Positions 23,328 to 35,983 of a stretch of 64,000 nucleotides of DNA are shown in pieces (the stretch's first letter is position 1; the number at the start of each line of letters is the position of its first letter). Made by a program: the position numbers and the translations under genes. The stretch comes from Clavelina lepadiformis (taxonomy: Eukaryota > Chordata > Ascidiacea > Aplousobranchia > Clavelinidae). The DNA is taken from positions 14,696,501-14,760,500 of the forward strand of contig NC_135243.1 of assembly GCF_947623445.1 (NCBI RefSeq). Direction: 5' to 3'. Under the pieces are notes generated by a model, which was not told the origin of the DNA, ran no database searches, and saw nothing but the letters and a program-made list of their open reading frames with translations.

Positions 23328-26300
23328 GCCTACGACCATACCAGGTTGAGCAGACCTGATCTCGTTCGATTTCGGAAGTTAATTAACCTCGGGCCCTGTT
23401 AGTACTTGGATGGTTGACCGCCTGGGAATACCGGGTGTTGTAAACATTTTAGTCATGCTGTATATTTCAATTATTTTTATAGCAACTGTTTGCGTTTTTG
23501 TATTTCTTATGCAATCGAATTAGAATTTGAAAGACCATTTTCTTTCATTTGAAATCGTCTACGACCATACCAGGTTGAGTAGACCCGATCTCGTTCGATC
23601 TCGGAAGTTAAGCAACCTCGGGCCCGGTTAGTACTTGGATGGGTGACCACCTGGGAATAACGGGTGTTGTAAGCATTTTAGTCATGCTGTTTATTTCAAT
23701 TAAATTTTTAGCAACTATTTGCTTTTTTGAATTTCCTATGCAATCGAATTAGATATCAAATAGCCATTTTCTTTCTTTTAAAATCGCCTACGACCATACC
23801 AGGTTAAGTAGACCCGATCTCGTTCGATCTCGGAAGTTAAGCAACCTCGTGCCCGGTTAGTACTTGGATGGGTGACCGCCTGGGAATACCAGGTGCTGTA
23901 AGCATTTTAGTCATGCTGTATACTTCAATTAAATTTTTAGCAACTATTTGCTTTTTTGAATTTCCTATGCAATCGAATTAGAATTGAAAATGCCATTTTC
24001 TTTCTTTTGAAATCGCCTACGACCATACCAGGTTAAGTAGACCTGATCTCGGTCGATCTCGGAAGTTAAGCAACCTCGGGCCCGGTTAATACTTGGATGG
24101 GTGACCGCCTGAGAATACCGGTTGTTGTAAGCATTTTATTCATGCTGTATATTTCAATCAAATTTATAGCAACTATTTGCTTTTTTGAATTTCCTATGCA
24201 ATCGAATTTGATTTGGAAAGACCATTTTTCTTCATTTGAAATCGTCTACGACCATACCAGTTTGAGTAGACCCGATCTCGTTCGATCTTGGAAGTTAAGC
24301 AACCTCGGGCCCGGTTAGTACTTGGATGGGTGACCGCCTGGGAATACCGGGTGTTGTAAGCATTTTAGTCATGCTGTATATTTCAATTCAATTTTTAGCA
24401 ACTATTTGCTTTTTTGAATTTCCTATGCAATCGAATTTGAATTCATAAAGCCATTTTCTTTCATTTGAAATCGCCTACGACCATACCAGGTTGAGTAGAC
24501 CCGATCTCGTTCGATCTCGGAAGTTAAGCAACCTCGGGCCCGGTTAGTAGTTGGATGGGTGACTGCCTGGGAATCCCGGTTGTTGTAAGCATTTTAGTCA
24601 TGCTGTATATTTCAATTATTTTTATAGCAACTGTTTGCGTTTTTGTATTTCTTATGCAATCGAATTAGAATTGAAAATGTCATTTTCTTTCTTTTGAAAT
24701 TGCCTACGACCATACCGGGTTGAGTAGACCCGATCTCGTTCGATCTCGGAAGTTAAGCAACCTCGGGCCCGGTTAGTACTTGGATGGGTGACCGCCTGGG
24801 AATACCGGGTGTTGTAAGCATTTTAGTCATGCTGTATAATTCAATTAAATTTATAACATCTGTTTACTTTTTTGAATTTCCTATGCAATCGAATTTGAAT
24901 TCATAATAACATTTTCTTTCATTTGAAATCGCCTACGACCATACCAGGTTGAGTAAACCCGATCTCGTTCGATCTCGGAAGTTAAGCAACCTCGTGCCCG
25001 GTTAGTACTTGGATGGGTGACCAGCTGGGAATACCAGGTGCTGTAAGCATTTTAGTCATGCTGTATACTTCAATTAAATTTTTAGCAACTATTTGCTTTT
25101 TTTGAATTTCCTATGCAATCGAATTAGAATTGAAAATGCCATTTTCTTTCTTTTGAAATCGCCTACGACCATACCAGGTTGAGTAGACCTGATCTCGTTC
25201 GATCTCGGAAGTTAAGCAACCTCGGGCCCGGTTAGTACTTGGATGGGTGACCGCCTGGGAATACCGGGTGTTGTAAGCATTTTATTCATGCTGTATATTT
25301 CAATCAAATTTATAGCAACTATTTGCTTTTTTGAATTTCCTATGCAATCGAATTAGATTTGGAAAGACCATTTTTCTTCATTTGAAATCGTCTACGACCA
25401 TACCAGTTTGAGTAGACCCGATCTCGTTCGATCTTGGAAGTTAAGCAACCTCGGGCCCTGTTAGTACTTGGATTGGTGACCGCCTGGGAATACCGGGTGT
25501 TGTAAGCATTTTAGTCATGCTGTATATTTCAATTCAATTTTTAGCAACTATTTGCTTTTTTGAATTTCCTATGCAATCGAATTAGAATTCATAAAGCCAT
25601 TTTTATTCTTTTGAAATCGCCTACGACCATACCAGGTTGAGTAAACCCGATCTCGTTCGATCTCGGAAGTTAAGCAACCTCGGGCCCGGTTAGTACTTGG
25701 ATGGGTGACCGCCTGGGAAGAACGGGTGCTGTAAGCATTTTAATCATGCTGTATATTTCAATTAAATTTTTAGCAACTATTTGCTTTTTTGAATTTCCTA
25801 TGCAATCGAATTAGAATTGGAAAGACCATTTTCTTTCATTTGAAATCGCCTACGACCATACCAGGTTGAGTAGACCCGATCTCGTTCGATCTCGGAAGTT
25901 AAGCAACCTCGGGCCCTGTTAGTACTTGGATGGTTGACCGATTGGGAATACCGGGTGTTGTAAGCATTTTAGTCATGCTGTATATTTCAATCAAATGTCT
26001 AGCAACTGTTTGCGTTTTTTAATTTCCTATGCAATCGAATTCTAATTGAAAATGCCCTTTTCTTTTTTTTGAAATCGCCTACGACCATACCAGGTTGAGT
26101 ATACCCGATCTCGGAAGTTAAGCAACCTCGGGCCCTGTTAGTACTTGGATAGGTGACCGCTTGGGAATACCGGGTGTTGTAAGCATTTTAGTCATGCTGT
26201 ATATTTCAATTCAATTTTTAGCAACTATTTGCTTTTTTGAATTTCCTATGCAATCGAATTAGAATTCATAAAGCCGATTTTATTCTTTTGAAATCGCCTA

Positions 26301-28912
26301 CGACCATACCAGGTTGAGTAGACCCGATCTCGTTCGATCTCGGAAGTTAAGCAACCTCGGGCCCGGTTAGTACTTGGATGGGTGACCGCCTGGAAATACC
26401 GGGTGCTGTAAGAATTTTAATCATGCTGTATATTTCAATTAAAATTTTAGCAACTATTTGCTTTTTTGAATTTCCTATGCAATCGATTTAGAATTGAAAA
26501 GGCCATTTTATTTCTTTTGAATTTGCCTACGACCATACCAGGTTGAGCAGACCTGATCTCGTTCGATCTCGGAAGTTAAGCAACCTCGGGCCCTGTTAGT
26601 ACTTGGATGGTTGACCGCCTGGGAATACCGGGTGTTGTAAGCATTTTAGTCATGCTGTATATTTCAATCAATTTTATAGCAACTGTTTGCGTTTTTGTAT
26701 TTCTTATGCAATCGAATTAGAATTGGAAAGACTATTTTCTTTCATTTGAAATCGTCTACGACCATACCAGGTTGTGTAGACCCGATCTCGTTCGATCTCG
26801 GAAGTTAAGCAACCTCGGGCCCGGTTAGTACTTGGATGGGTGACCACCTGGGAATAACGGGTGTTGTAAGCATTTTAGTCATGCTGTATATTTCAATTAA
26901 ATTTTTAGCAACTATTTGCTTTTTTGAATTTCCTATGCAATCGAATTAGAATTCATAAAGCCATTTTCTTTCTTTTGAATTCGCCTACCACCATACCAGG
27001 TTGAGTAGAACCGATCTCGTTCGATCTCGGAAGTTAAACAACCTCGTGCCCGGTTAGTACTTGGATGGGTGACCGCCTGGGAATACCGTGTGTTGTAAGC
27101 ATTTTAGTCATGCTGTACATTTCAATCGAATTTATAGCAACTATTTGCTTTTTTGAATTTCCTATGCAATCGAATTAGAATTGGAAAGACCATTTTCTTT
27201 CATTTGAAATCGTCTACGACCATACCAGGTTGAGTAGACCCGATCTCGTTCGATCTCGGAAGTTAAGCAACCTCGGGCCCGGTTAATATTTGGATGGGTG
27301 ACCGCCTGGGAATAACGGGTGTTGTAAGCATTTTAGTCATGCTGTATATTTCAATCAAATTTATAGCAACTATTTGCTTTTTTGAATTTCCTATGCAATC
27401 GAATTAGAATTGGAAATGCCATTTTCTTTCATTTGAAATCGCCTACGACCATACCAGGTTGAGTAGACCCGATCTCGTTCGATCTCGGAAGTTAAGCAAC
27501 CTCGGGCCCTGTTAGTACTTGGATGATTGACCGCCTGGGAATACCGGGTGTTGTAAGCATTTTAATCATGCTGTATATTTCAATCAAATGTCTAGCAACT
27601 GTTTGCGTTTTTTAATTTCCTATGCAATCCAATTAGAATTGAAATCGCCATTTTCTTTTTTTTGAAATCGCCTACGACCATACCAGGTTGAGTATACCCG
27701 ATCACGGAAGTTAAGCAACCTCGGGCCCTGTTAGTATTTGGATGGGTGACCGCCTGGGAATACCGGGTGTTGTAAGCATTTTAGTCATGCTGTATATTTC
27801 AATTCAATTTTTAGCAACTATTTGCTTTTTTGAATTTTCTATGCAATCGAATTAGAATTCATAAAGCCATTTTCTTTCTTTTGAATTCGCCTACCACCAT
27901 ACCAGGTTGAGTAGAACCGATCTCGTTCGATCTCGGAAGTTAAGCAACCTCGTGCCCGGTTAGTACTTGGATGGGTGACCGCCTGGGAATACCGTGTGTT
28001 GTAAGCATTTTAGTCATGCTGTACATTTCAATCAAATTTATAGCAACTATTTGCTTTTTTGAATTTCCTATGCAATCGAATTAGAATTGGAAAGACCATT
28101 TTCTTTCATTTGAAATCGTCTACGACCATACCAGGTTGAGTAGACCCGATCTCGTTCGATCTCGGAAGTTAAGCAACCTCGGGCCCGGTTATTATTTGGA
28201 TGGGTGACCGCCTGGGAATAACGGGTGTTGTAAGCATTTTAGTCATGCTGTATATTTCAATCAAATTTATAGCAACTATTTGATTTTTTGAATTTCCTAT
28301 GCAATCGAATTAGAATTGGAAATGCCATTTTCTTTCATTTGAAATCGCCTACGACCATACCAGGTTGAGTAGACCCGATCTCGTTCGATCTCGGAAGTTA
28401 AGCAACCTCGGGCCCTGTTAGTACTTGGATGATTGCCCGCCTGGGAATACCGGGTGTTGTAAGCATTTTAATCATGCTGTATATTTCAATCAAATGTCTA
28501 GCAACTGTTTGCGTTTTTTAATTTCCTATGCAATCCAATTAGAATTGAAAATGCCATTTTCTTTTTTTTGAAATCGCCTACGACCATACCAGGTTGAGTA
28601 TACCCGATCACGGAAGTTAAGCAACCTCGGGCCCTGTTAGTACTTGGATGGGTGACCGCCTGGGAATACCGGGTGTTGTAAGCATTTTAGTCATGCTGTA
28701 TATTTCAATTCAATTTTTAGCAACTATTTGCTTTTTTGAATTTCCTATGCAATCGAATTTGAATTCATAAAGCCATTTTTATTCTTTTGAAATCGCCTAC
28801 GACCATACCAGGTTGAGTAGACCCGATCTCGTTCGATCTCGGAAGTTAAGCAACCTCGGTCCCGGTTAGTACTTGGATGGGTGACCGCCTGGGAATACCG
28901 TGGTTTGTAAGC
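23328..28912 (+). rRNA. 5S rRNA gene cluster 6 (25 copies)
   Basis: Gene starts: 23328, 23557, 23786, 24015, 24244, 24473, 24702, 24931, 25161, 25390, 25619, 25848, 26077d, 26296, 26525, 26754, 26983, 27212, 27441, 27670d, 27889, 28118, 28347, 28576d, 28795. The copies at 23328 and 23557 match 31993 and 32222 (offset 8665), not the copies expected from cluster 5. From 23786 on the order matches 15579 onward with offset 8207. A recombination join therefore lies between 23557 and 23786. Confidence 0.94.
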
Positions 28913-30168
28913 GTTTTAGTCATGCTGTATACTTCAATTATTTTTATAACATCTGTTTACTTTTTTGAATTTCCTATGCAATCGAATTAGAATTGAAAAT
29001 GCCATTTTATTTCATTTGAAATCACCTACGACCATAACAGAATGAGTAGACCCGATCTCGTTCGATCTCGGAAGTTAAGCAACCTCGGGCCCGGTTAGTA
29101 CTTGGATGGGTGACCACCTGGGAATAACGGGTGTTGTAAGCATTTTAGTCATGCTGTATATTTCAATTCAATTTTTAGCAACTATTTGCTTTTTTAAATT
29201 TCCTATGCAATCGAATTAGATATCAAATAGCCATTTTCTTTCTTTTGAAATCGCCTACGACCATACCAGGTTAAGTAGACCCGATCTCGTTCGATCTCGG
29301 AAGTTAAGCAACCTCGTGCCCGGTTAGTACTTGGATGGGTGACCGCCTGGGAATACCAGGTGCTGTAAGCATTTTAGTCATGCTGTATACTTCAATTAAA
29401 TTTTTAGCAACTATTTGCTTTTTTGAATTTCCTATGCAATCGAATTAGAATTGAAAATGCCATTTTCTTTCTTTTGAAATCGCCTACGACCATACCAGGT
29501 TAAGTAGACCTGATCTCGGTCGATCTCGGAAGTTAAGCAACCTCGGGCCCGGTTAATACTTGGATGGGTGACCGCCTGAGAATACCGGGTGTTGTAAGCA
29601 TTTTATTCATGCTGTATATTTCAATCAAATTTATAGCAACTATTTGCTTTTTTGAATTTCCTATGCAATCGAATTTGATTTGGAAAGACCATTTTTCTTC
29701 ATTTGAAATCGTCTACGACCATACCAGTTTGAGTAGACCCGATCTCGTTCGATCTTGGAAGTTAAGCAACCTCGGGCCCTGTTAGTACTTGGATGGGTGA
29801 CCGCCTGGGAATACCGGGTGTTGTAAGCATTTTAGTCATGCTGTATATTTCAATTCAATTTTTAGCAACTATTTGCTTTTTTGAATTTCCTATGCAATCG
29901 AATTTGAATTCATAAAGCCATTTTCTTTCATTTGAAATCGCCTACGACCATACCAGGTTGAGTAGACCCGATCTCGTTCGATCTCGGAAGTTAAGCAACC
30001 TCGGGCCCGGTTAGTAGTTGGATGGGTGACTGCCTGGGAATCCCGGTTGTTGTAAGCATTTTAGTCATGCTGTATATTTCAATTATTTTTATAGCAACTG
30101 TTTGCGTTTTTGTATTTCTTATGCAATCGAATTAGAATTGAAAATGTCATTTTCTTTCTTTTGAAATT

Positions 30169-30286
30169 GCTTACGACCATACCGGGTTGAGTAGACCCGA
30201 TCTCGTTCGATCTTGGAAGTTAAGCAACCTCGGGCCCGGTTAGTACTTGGATGGGTGACCGCCTGGGAATACCGGGTGTTGTAAGC
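30169..30286 (+). rRNA. 5S rRNA copy with fully paired helix I
   Basis: Begins GCTTACGAC and ends GTTGTAAGC. It differs from 13755 by GATCTTGG in helix III (a G.T wobble is still possible). Here the unit upstream (29940) is kept, so this copy has its own normal spacer. Confidence 0.92.
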
Positions 30287-31992
30287 ATTTTAGTCATGCT
30301 GTATAATTCAATTAAATTTATAACATCTGTTTACTTTTTTGAATTTCCTATGCAATCGAATTTGAATTCATAATAACATTTTCTTTCATTTGAAATCGCC
30401 TACGACCATACCAGGTTGAGTAAACCCGATCTCGTTCGATCTCGGAAGTTAAGCAACCTCGTGCCCGGTTAGTACTTGGATGGGTGACCAGCTGGGAATA
30501 CCAGGTGCTGTAAGCATTTTAGTCATGCTGTATACTTCAATTAAATTTTTAGCAACTATTTGCTTTTTTTGAATTTCCTATGCAATCGAATTAGAATTGA
30601 AAATGCCATTTTCTTTCTTTTGAAATCGCCTACGACCATACCAGGTTGAGTAGACCTGATCTCGTTCGATCTCGGAAGTTAAGCAACCTCGGGCCCGGTT
30701 AGTACTTGTATGGGTGACCGTCTGGGAATAGCGGGTGTTGTAAGCATTTTATTCATGCTGTATATTTCAATCAAATTTATAGCAACTATTTGCTTTTTTG
30801 AATTTCCTATGCAATCGAATTAGATTTGGAAAGACCATTTTTCTTCATTTGAAATCGTCTACGACCATACCAGTTTGAGTAGACCCGATCTCGTTCGATC
30901 TTGGAAGTTAAGCAACCTCGGGCCCTGTTAGTACTTGGATGGGTGACCGCCTGGGAATACCGGGTGTTGTAAGCATTTTAGTCATGCTGTATATTTCAAT
31001 TCAATTTTTAGCAACTATTTGCTTTTTTGAATTTCCTATGCAATCGAATTAGAATTCATAAAGCCATTTTTATTCTTTTGAAATCGCCTACGACCATACC
31101 AGGTTGAGTAAACCCGATCTCGTTCGATCTTGGAAGTTAAGCAACCTCGGGCCCGGTTAGTACTTGGATGGGTGACCGCCTGGGAATACCGGGTGCTGTA
31201 AGCATTTTAATCATGCTGTATATTTCAATTAAATTTTTAGCAACTATTTGCTTTTTTGAATTTCCTATGCAATCGAATTAGAATTGGAAAGACTATTTTC
31301 TTTCATTTGGAAATCGCCTACGACCATACCAGGTTGAGTAGACCCGATCTCGTTCGATCTCGGAAGTTAAGCAACCTCGGGCCCTGTTAGTACTTGGATG
31401 GTTGACCGCCTGGGAATACCGGGTGTTGTAAGCATTTTAGTCATGCTGTATATTTCAATCAAATGTCTAGCAACTGTTTGCGTTTTTTAATTTCCTATGC
31501 AATCGAATTCTAATTGAAAATGCCCTTTTCTTTCATTTGAAATCGTCTACGACCATACCAGGTTGAGTATACCCGATCTCGGAAGTTAAGCAACCTCGGG
31601 CCCTGTTAGTACTTGGATAGGTGACCGCCTGGGAATACCGGGTGTTGTAAGCATTTTAGTCATGCTTTATATTTCAATTCAATTTTTAGCAACTATTTGC
31701 TTTTTTGAATTTCCTATGCAATCGAATTAGAATTCATAAAGCCATTTTTATTCTTTTGAAATCGCTTACGACCATACCAGGTTGAGTAGACCCGATCTCG
31801 TTCGATCTCGGAAGTTAAGCAACCTCGGGCCCGGTTAGTACTTGGATGGGTGACCGCCTGGGAATACCGGGTGCTGTAAGAATTTTAATCATGCTGTATA
31901 TTTCAATTAAAATTTTAGCAACTATTTGCTTTTTTGAATTTCCTATGCAATCGATTTAGAATTGAAAAGGCCATTTTATTTCTTTTGAAATC

Positions 31993-32110
31993 GCCTACGA
32001 CCATACCAGGTTGAGCAGACCTGATCTCGTTCGATCTCGGAAGTTAATTAACCTCGGGCCCTGTTAGTACTTGGATGGTTGACCGCCTGGGAATACCGGG
32101 TGTTGTAAAC
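31993..32110 (+). pseudogene. 5S copy with altered box A (AATTAACC)
   Basis: AAGTTAAGCAACC at nt 50-61 reads AAGTTAATTAACC, changing the core of box A and the 3' strand of helix II. It also ends GTAAACATTTTAG in place of GTAAGCATTTTAG. Same class: 23328, 44072, 55703. Reduced TFIIIA/TFIIIC binding is expected from box A knowledge but is not shown here. Confidence 0.75.
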
Positions 32111-32450
32111 ATTTTAGTCATGCTGTATATTTCAATTATTTTTATAGCAACTGTTTGCGTTTTTGTATTTCTTATGCAATCGAATTAGAATTTGAAAGAC
32201 CATTTTCTTTCATTTGAAATCGTCTACGACCATACCAGGTTGAGTAGACCCGATCTCGTTCGATCTCGGAAGTTAAGCAACCTCGGGCCCGGTTAGTACT
32301 TGGATGGGTGACCACCTGGGAATAACGGGTGTTGTAAGCATTTTAGTCATGCTGTATATTTCAATTAAATTTTTAGCAACTATTTGCTTTTTTGAATTTC
32401 CTATGCAATCGAATTAGAATTCATAAAGCCATTTTCTTTCTTTTGAATTC

Positions 32451-32568
32451 GCCTACGACCATACCAGGTTAAGTAGAACCGATCTCGTTCGATCTCGGAA
32501 GTTAAGCAACCTCGTGCCCGGTTAGTACTTGGATGGGTGACCGCCTGGGAATACCGTGTGTTGTAATT
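32451..32568 (+). pseudogene. 5S copy with lost 3' strand of helix I (GTAATTATTTTAG)
   Basis: The 3' end reads GTTGTAATTATTTTAG in place of GTTGTAAGCATTTTAG, so pairs 1-118 and 2-117 are lost. The T4 terminator is kept. Same class: 44530 and 56161. Also has AGAACCGAT and CTCGTGCCCGG. Confidence 0.72.
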
Positions 32569-34620
32569 ATTTTAGTCATGCTGTATACTTCAATCAAATT
32601 TATAGCAACTATTTGCTTTTTTGAATTTCCTATGCAATCGAATTAGAATTGGAAAGACCATTTTCTTTCATTTGAAATCGTCTACGACCATACCAGGTTG
32701 AGTAGACCCGATCTCGTTTGATCTCGGAAGTTAAGCAACCTCGGGCCCGGTTAATTTTTGGATGGGTGACCGCCTGGGAATAACGGGTGTTGTAAGCATT
32801 TTAGTCATGCTGTATATTTCAATCAAATTTATAGCAACTATTTGCTTTTTTGAATTTCCTATGCAATCGAATTAGAATTGGAAAGACCATTTTCTTTCAT
32901 TTGAAATCGCCTACGACCATACCAGGTTGAGTAGACCCGATCTCGTTCGATCTCGGAAGTTAAGCAACCTCGGGCCCTGTTAGTACTTGGATGATTGACC
33001 GCCTGGGAATACCGGGTGTTGTAAGCATTTTAATCATGCTGTATATTTCAATCAAATGTCTAGCAACTGTTTGCGTTTTTTAATTTCCTATGCAATCCAA
33101 TTAGAATTGAAAATGCCCTTTTCTTTTTTTTGAAATCGCCTACGACCATACCAGGTTGAGTATACCCGATCTCGGAAGTTAAGCAACCTCGGGCCCTGTT
33201 AGTACTTGGATGGGTGACCGCCTGGGAATAACGGGTGTTGTAAGCATTTTAGTCATGCTGTATATTTCAATCAAATTTATAACAACTATTTGCTTTTTTG
33301 AATTTCTTATGCAATCGAATTAGAATTGGAAAGACCATTTTCTTTCATTTGAAATCGTCTACGACCATACCAGGTTGAGTAGACCCGATCTCGTTCGATC
33401 TCGGAAGTTAAGCAACCTCGTGCCCGGTTAGTACTTGGATAGGTGACCGCCTGGGAATACCGGGTGTTGTAAGCATTTTAGTCATGCTGTATATTTCAAT
33501 TCAATTTTTAGCAACTATTTGCTTTTTTGAATTTCCTATGCAATCGAATTAGAATTCATAAAGCCATTTTCTTTCTTTTGAAATCGCCTACGACCATACC
33601 AGGTTGAGCAGACCCGATCTCGTTCGATCTCGGAAGTTAAGCAACCTCGGGCCCGGTTAGTACTTGGATGGGTAACCGCCTGGGAATACCGGGTGCTGTA
33701 AGCATTTTAGTCATGCTGTATATTTCAATTAAATTTTTAGCAACTTTTTGCTTTTTTGATTTTCCTATGCAATCGAATTAAAATTGAAAATGCCATTTTC
33801 TTTCTTTTGAAATCGCCTACGACCATACCAGGTTGAGCAGACCTGGTCTCGTTCGATCTCGGAAGTTAAGCAACCTCGGGCCCTGTTAGTACTTGGATGG
33901 TTGACCGACTGGGAATACCGGGTGTTGTAAGCATTTTAGTCATGCTGTATCTTTCAATCAAATGTCTAGCAACTGTTTGCGTTTATTAATTTACTATGCA
34001 ATCGAATTATAATTGAAAATGCCCTTTTCTTTCTTTTGAAATCGCCTACGACCATACCAGGTTGAGTAGACCCGATCTTGTTCGATCTCGGAAGTTAAGC
34101 AACCTCGGGCCCGGTTAGTACTTGGATGGGTGACCGCCTGGGAATACCGGGTGTTGTAAGCATTTTAGTCATGCTGTATATTTCAATTCAATTTTTAGCA
34201 ACTATTTGCTTTTTTGAATTTCCTATGCAATCGAATTGGATTTGGGAAGACCATTTTCTTTCATTTGAAATCGTCTACGACCATACCAGGTTGAGTAGAC
34301 CCGATCTCGTTCGATCTCGGAAGTTAAGCAACCTCGTGCCCGGTTAGTACTTGGATGGGTGACCGCCTGGGAATACCGGGTGCTGTAAGCATTTTAGTCA
34401 TGCTGTATATTTCAATTAAATTTTTAGCAACTGTTTGCTTTTTTGAATTTCCTATGCAATCGAATTAGAATTGAAAATGCCATTTTCTTTCTTTTGAATT
34501 CGCCTACGACCATACCGGGTTGAGTAGACCTGATCTCGTTCGATCTCGGAAGTTAAGCAACCTCGGTCTCGGTTATAACTTGGATGGGTGACCGCCTGGA
34601 AATACCGGGTGTTATAAGCA

Positions 34621-34670
34621 ATTTAGTCATGCTGTATATTTCAATTAAAGTAATAGCAACTGTTTGTAAT
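34621..34670 (+). terminator. Weakened terminator region (T3, then T4 without hairpin)
   Basis: After the gene at 34502 the site reads GCAATTTAG, so only three T follow. The back-up site reads GCAACTGTTTGTAATTTTG, with the hairpin broken and the T6 reduced to T4. The same double change follows 36324, 36772, 38604, 39052 and their later counterparts. Confidence 0.5.
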
Positions 34671-34730
34671 TTTGAATTTCCTATGCAATCGAATTAGAAT
34701 TAAAAAAGCCATTTTCTTTCATTTTGAAAC

Positions 34731-34838
34731 GCCTACGACCATACCAGGTTGAGTAGACCCGATCTCGGAAGTTAAGCAACCTCTGGCCCGGTTAATACTT
34801 GGATGGGTGATTGCGTGGTAATACCGGGTGTTGTAAGC
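34731..34838 (+). pseudogene. 5S copy with 10-nt deletion, class c (normal G26)
   Basis: Same 10-nt loss between the GATCTCG repeats, but on a background with normal GTAGACCC, GGTTAATAC, and in the 3' half GATTGCGTGGTAATACC. Same class: 36553, 38833, 47955, 50235, 60034. It was probably lost independently of classes a and b. Confidence 0.83.
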
Positions 34839-35865
34839 ATTTTAGTCATGCTGTATCTTTCAATCAAACTTATAATAACTATTTGCTTTTTTGAATTTCC
34901 TATGCAATCGAATTAGAATTCATAAAGCCATTTTCGTTCTTTTGAAATCGCCTACGACCATACCAGGTTGAGTAGACCCGATCTCGTTCGATCTCGGAAG
35001 TTAAGCAACCTCGGGCCCGGTTAATACTTGGATGGGTGACCGCCTGGGAATACCGGGTGTTGTAAGCATTTTATTCATGCTGTATATTTCAATCAAATTT
35101 ATAGCAACTATTTGCTTTTTTGAATTTCCTATGCAATCGAATTTGATTTGGAAAGACCATTTTTCTTCATTTGAAATCGTCTACGACCATACCAGGTTGA
35201 GTAGACCCGATCTCGTTCGATCTTGGAAGTTAAGCAACCTCGGGCCCTGTTAGTACTTGGATGGGTGACCGCCTGGGAATACCGGGTGTTGTAAGCATTT
35301 TAGTCATGCTGTATATTTCAATTCAATTTTTAGCAACTATTTGCTTTTTTGAATTTCCTATGCAATCGAATTAGAATTCATAAAGCCATTTTCTTTCTTT
35401 TGAAATCGCCTACGACCATACCAGGTTGAGTAGACCCGATCTCGTTCGATCTCGGAAGTTAAGCAACCTCGGGCCCGGTTAGTAGTTGGATGGGTGACTG
35501 CCTGGGAATACCGGGTGTTGTAAGCATTTTAGTCATGCTGTATATTTCAATTATTTTTATAGCAACTGTTTGCGTTTTTGTATTTCTTATGCAATCGAAT
35601 TATAATTGAAAATGCCATTTTCTTTCTTTTGAAATTGCCTACGTCCATTCCGGGTTGAGTAGACCCAATCTCGTTCGATCTCGGAAGTTAAGCAACCTCG
35701 TTCCCGGTTAGTACTTGGATGGTTGACCGCCTGGGAATAACGGGTGTTGTAAGCATTTTAGTCATGCTGTATCTTTCAATCAAATGTCTAGCAACTGTTT
35801 GCGTTTATTAATTTACTATGCAATCGAATTATAATTGAAAATGCCGTTTTCTTTCTTTTGAAATC

Positions 35866-35983
35866 GCCTACGACCATACCAGGTTGAGTAGACCCGATCT
35901 CGTTCGATCTCGGAAGTTAAGCAACCTCGGGCCCGGTTAGTACTTGGATGGGTGACCGCCTGGGAATACCGGGTGTTGTAAGC
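35866..35983 (+). rRNA. 5S rRNA, array consensus copy
   Basis: Matches the majority base at every position of the 118 nt. Helix II (AGGTTG, nt 17-22, with CAACCT, nt 57-62), helix III (CCGA, nt 29-32, with TCGG, nt 45-48) and helix V (CCCGGT, nt 67-72, with ACCGGG, nt 103-108) all pair fully. Helix I pairs nt 1-9 with 110-118 except a C.A at 3-116. A T4 terminator follows one base after the 3' end. Identical genes are at 38146, 47268 and 49548. It is a reasonable candidate for an active gene, although activity cannot be seen from sequence. Confidence 0.92.
35913..35962 (+). promoter_or_regulatory. Internal control region of a consensus 5S gene (boxes A, IE, C)
   Basis: By position in the gene, box A is about nt 48-62 (GAAGTTAAGCAACC), the intermediate element about nt 65-71 and box C about nt 78-97 (CTTGGATGGGTGACCGCCTG). 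These are the TFIIIA/TFIIIC contact sites in eukaryotic 5S genes generally. Every gene in the array has this region. Common departures are GATGATTG, GATGGTTG and GATAGGTG in box C. Confidence 0.8.

Larger units (their letters stand above)
29024..34838 (+). rRNA. 5S rRNA gene cluster 7 (26 copies, old block runs into new variants)
   Basis: Gene starts: 29024, 29253, 29482, 29711, 29940, 30169, 30398, 30628, 30857, 31086, 31316, 31545d, 31764, 31993, 32222, 32451, 32680, 32909, 33138d, 33357, 33586, 33815, 34044, 34273, 34502, 34731d. The first dozen continue the earlier block (20817 onward plus 8207, then 8436). From about 32.4 kb new variants appear, such as a GTAATTATTTTAG 3' end at 32451 and, from 34502, GTTATAAGC 3' ends with a T3 terminator. 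The deletion copy at 34731 has a different background from all earlier ones. Confidence 0.94.
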
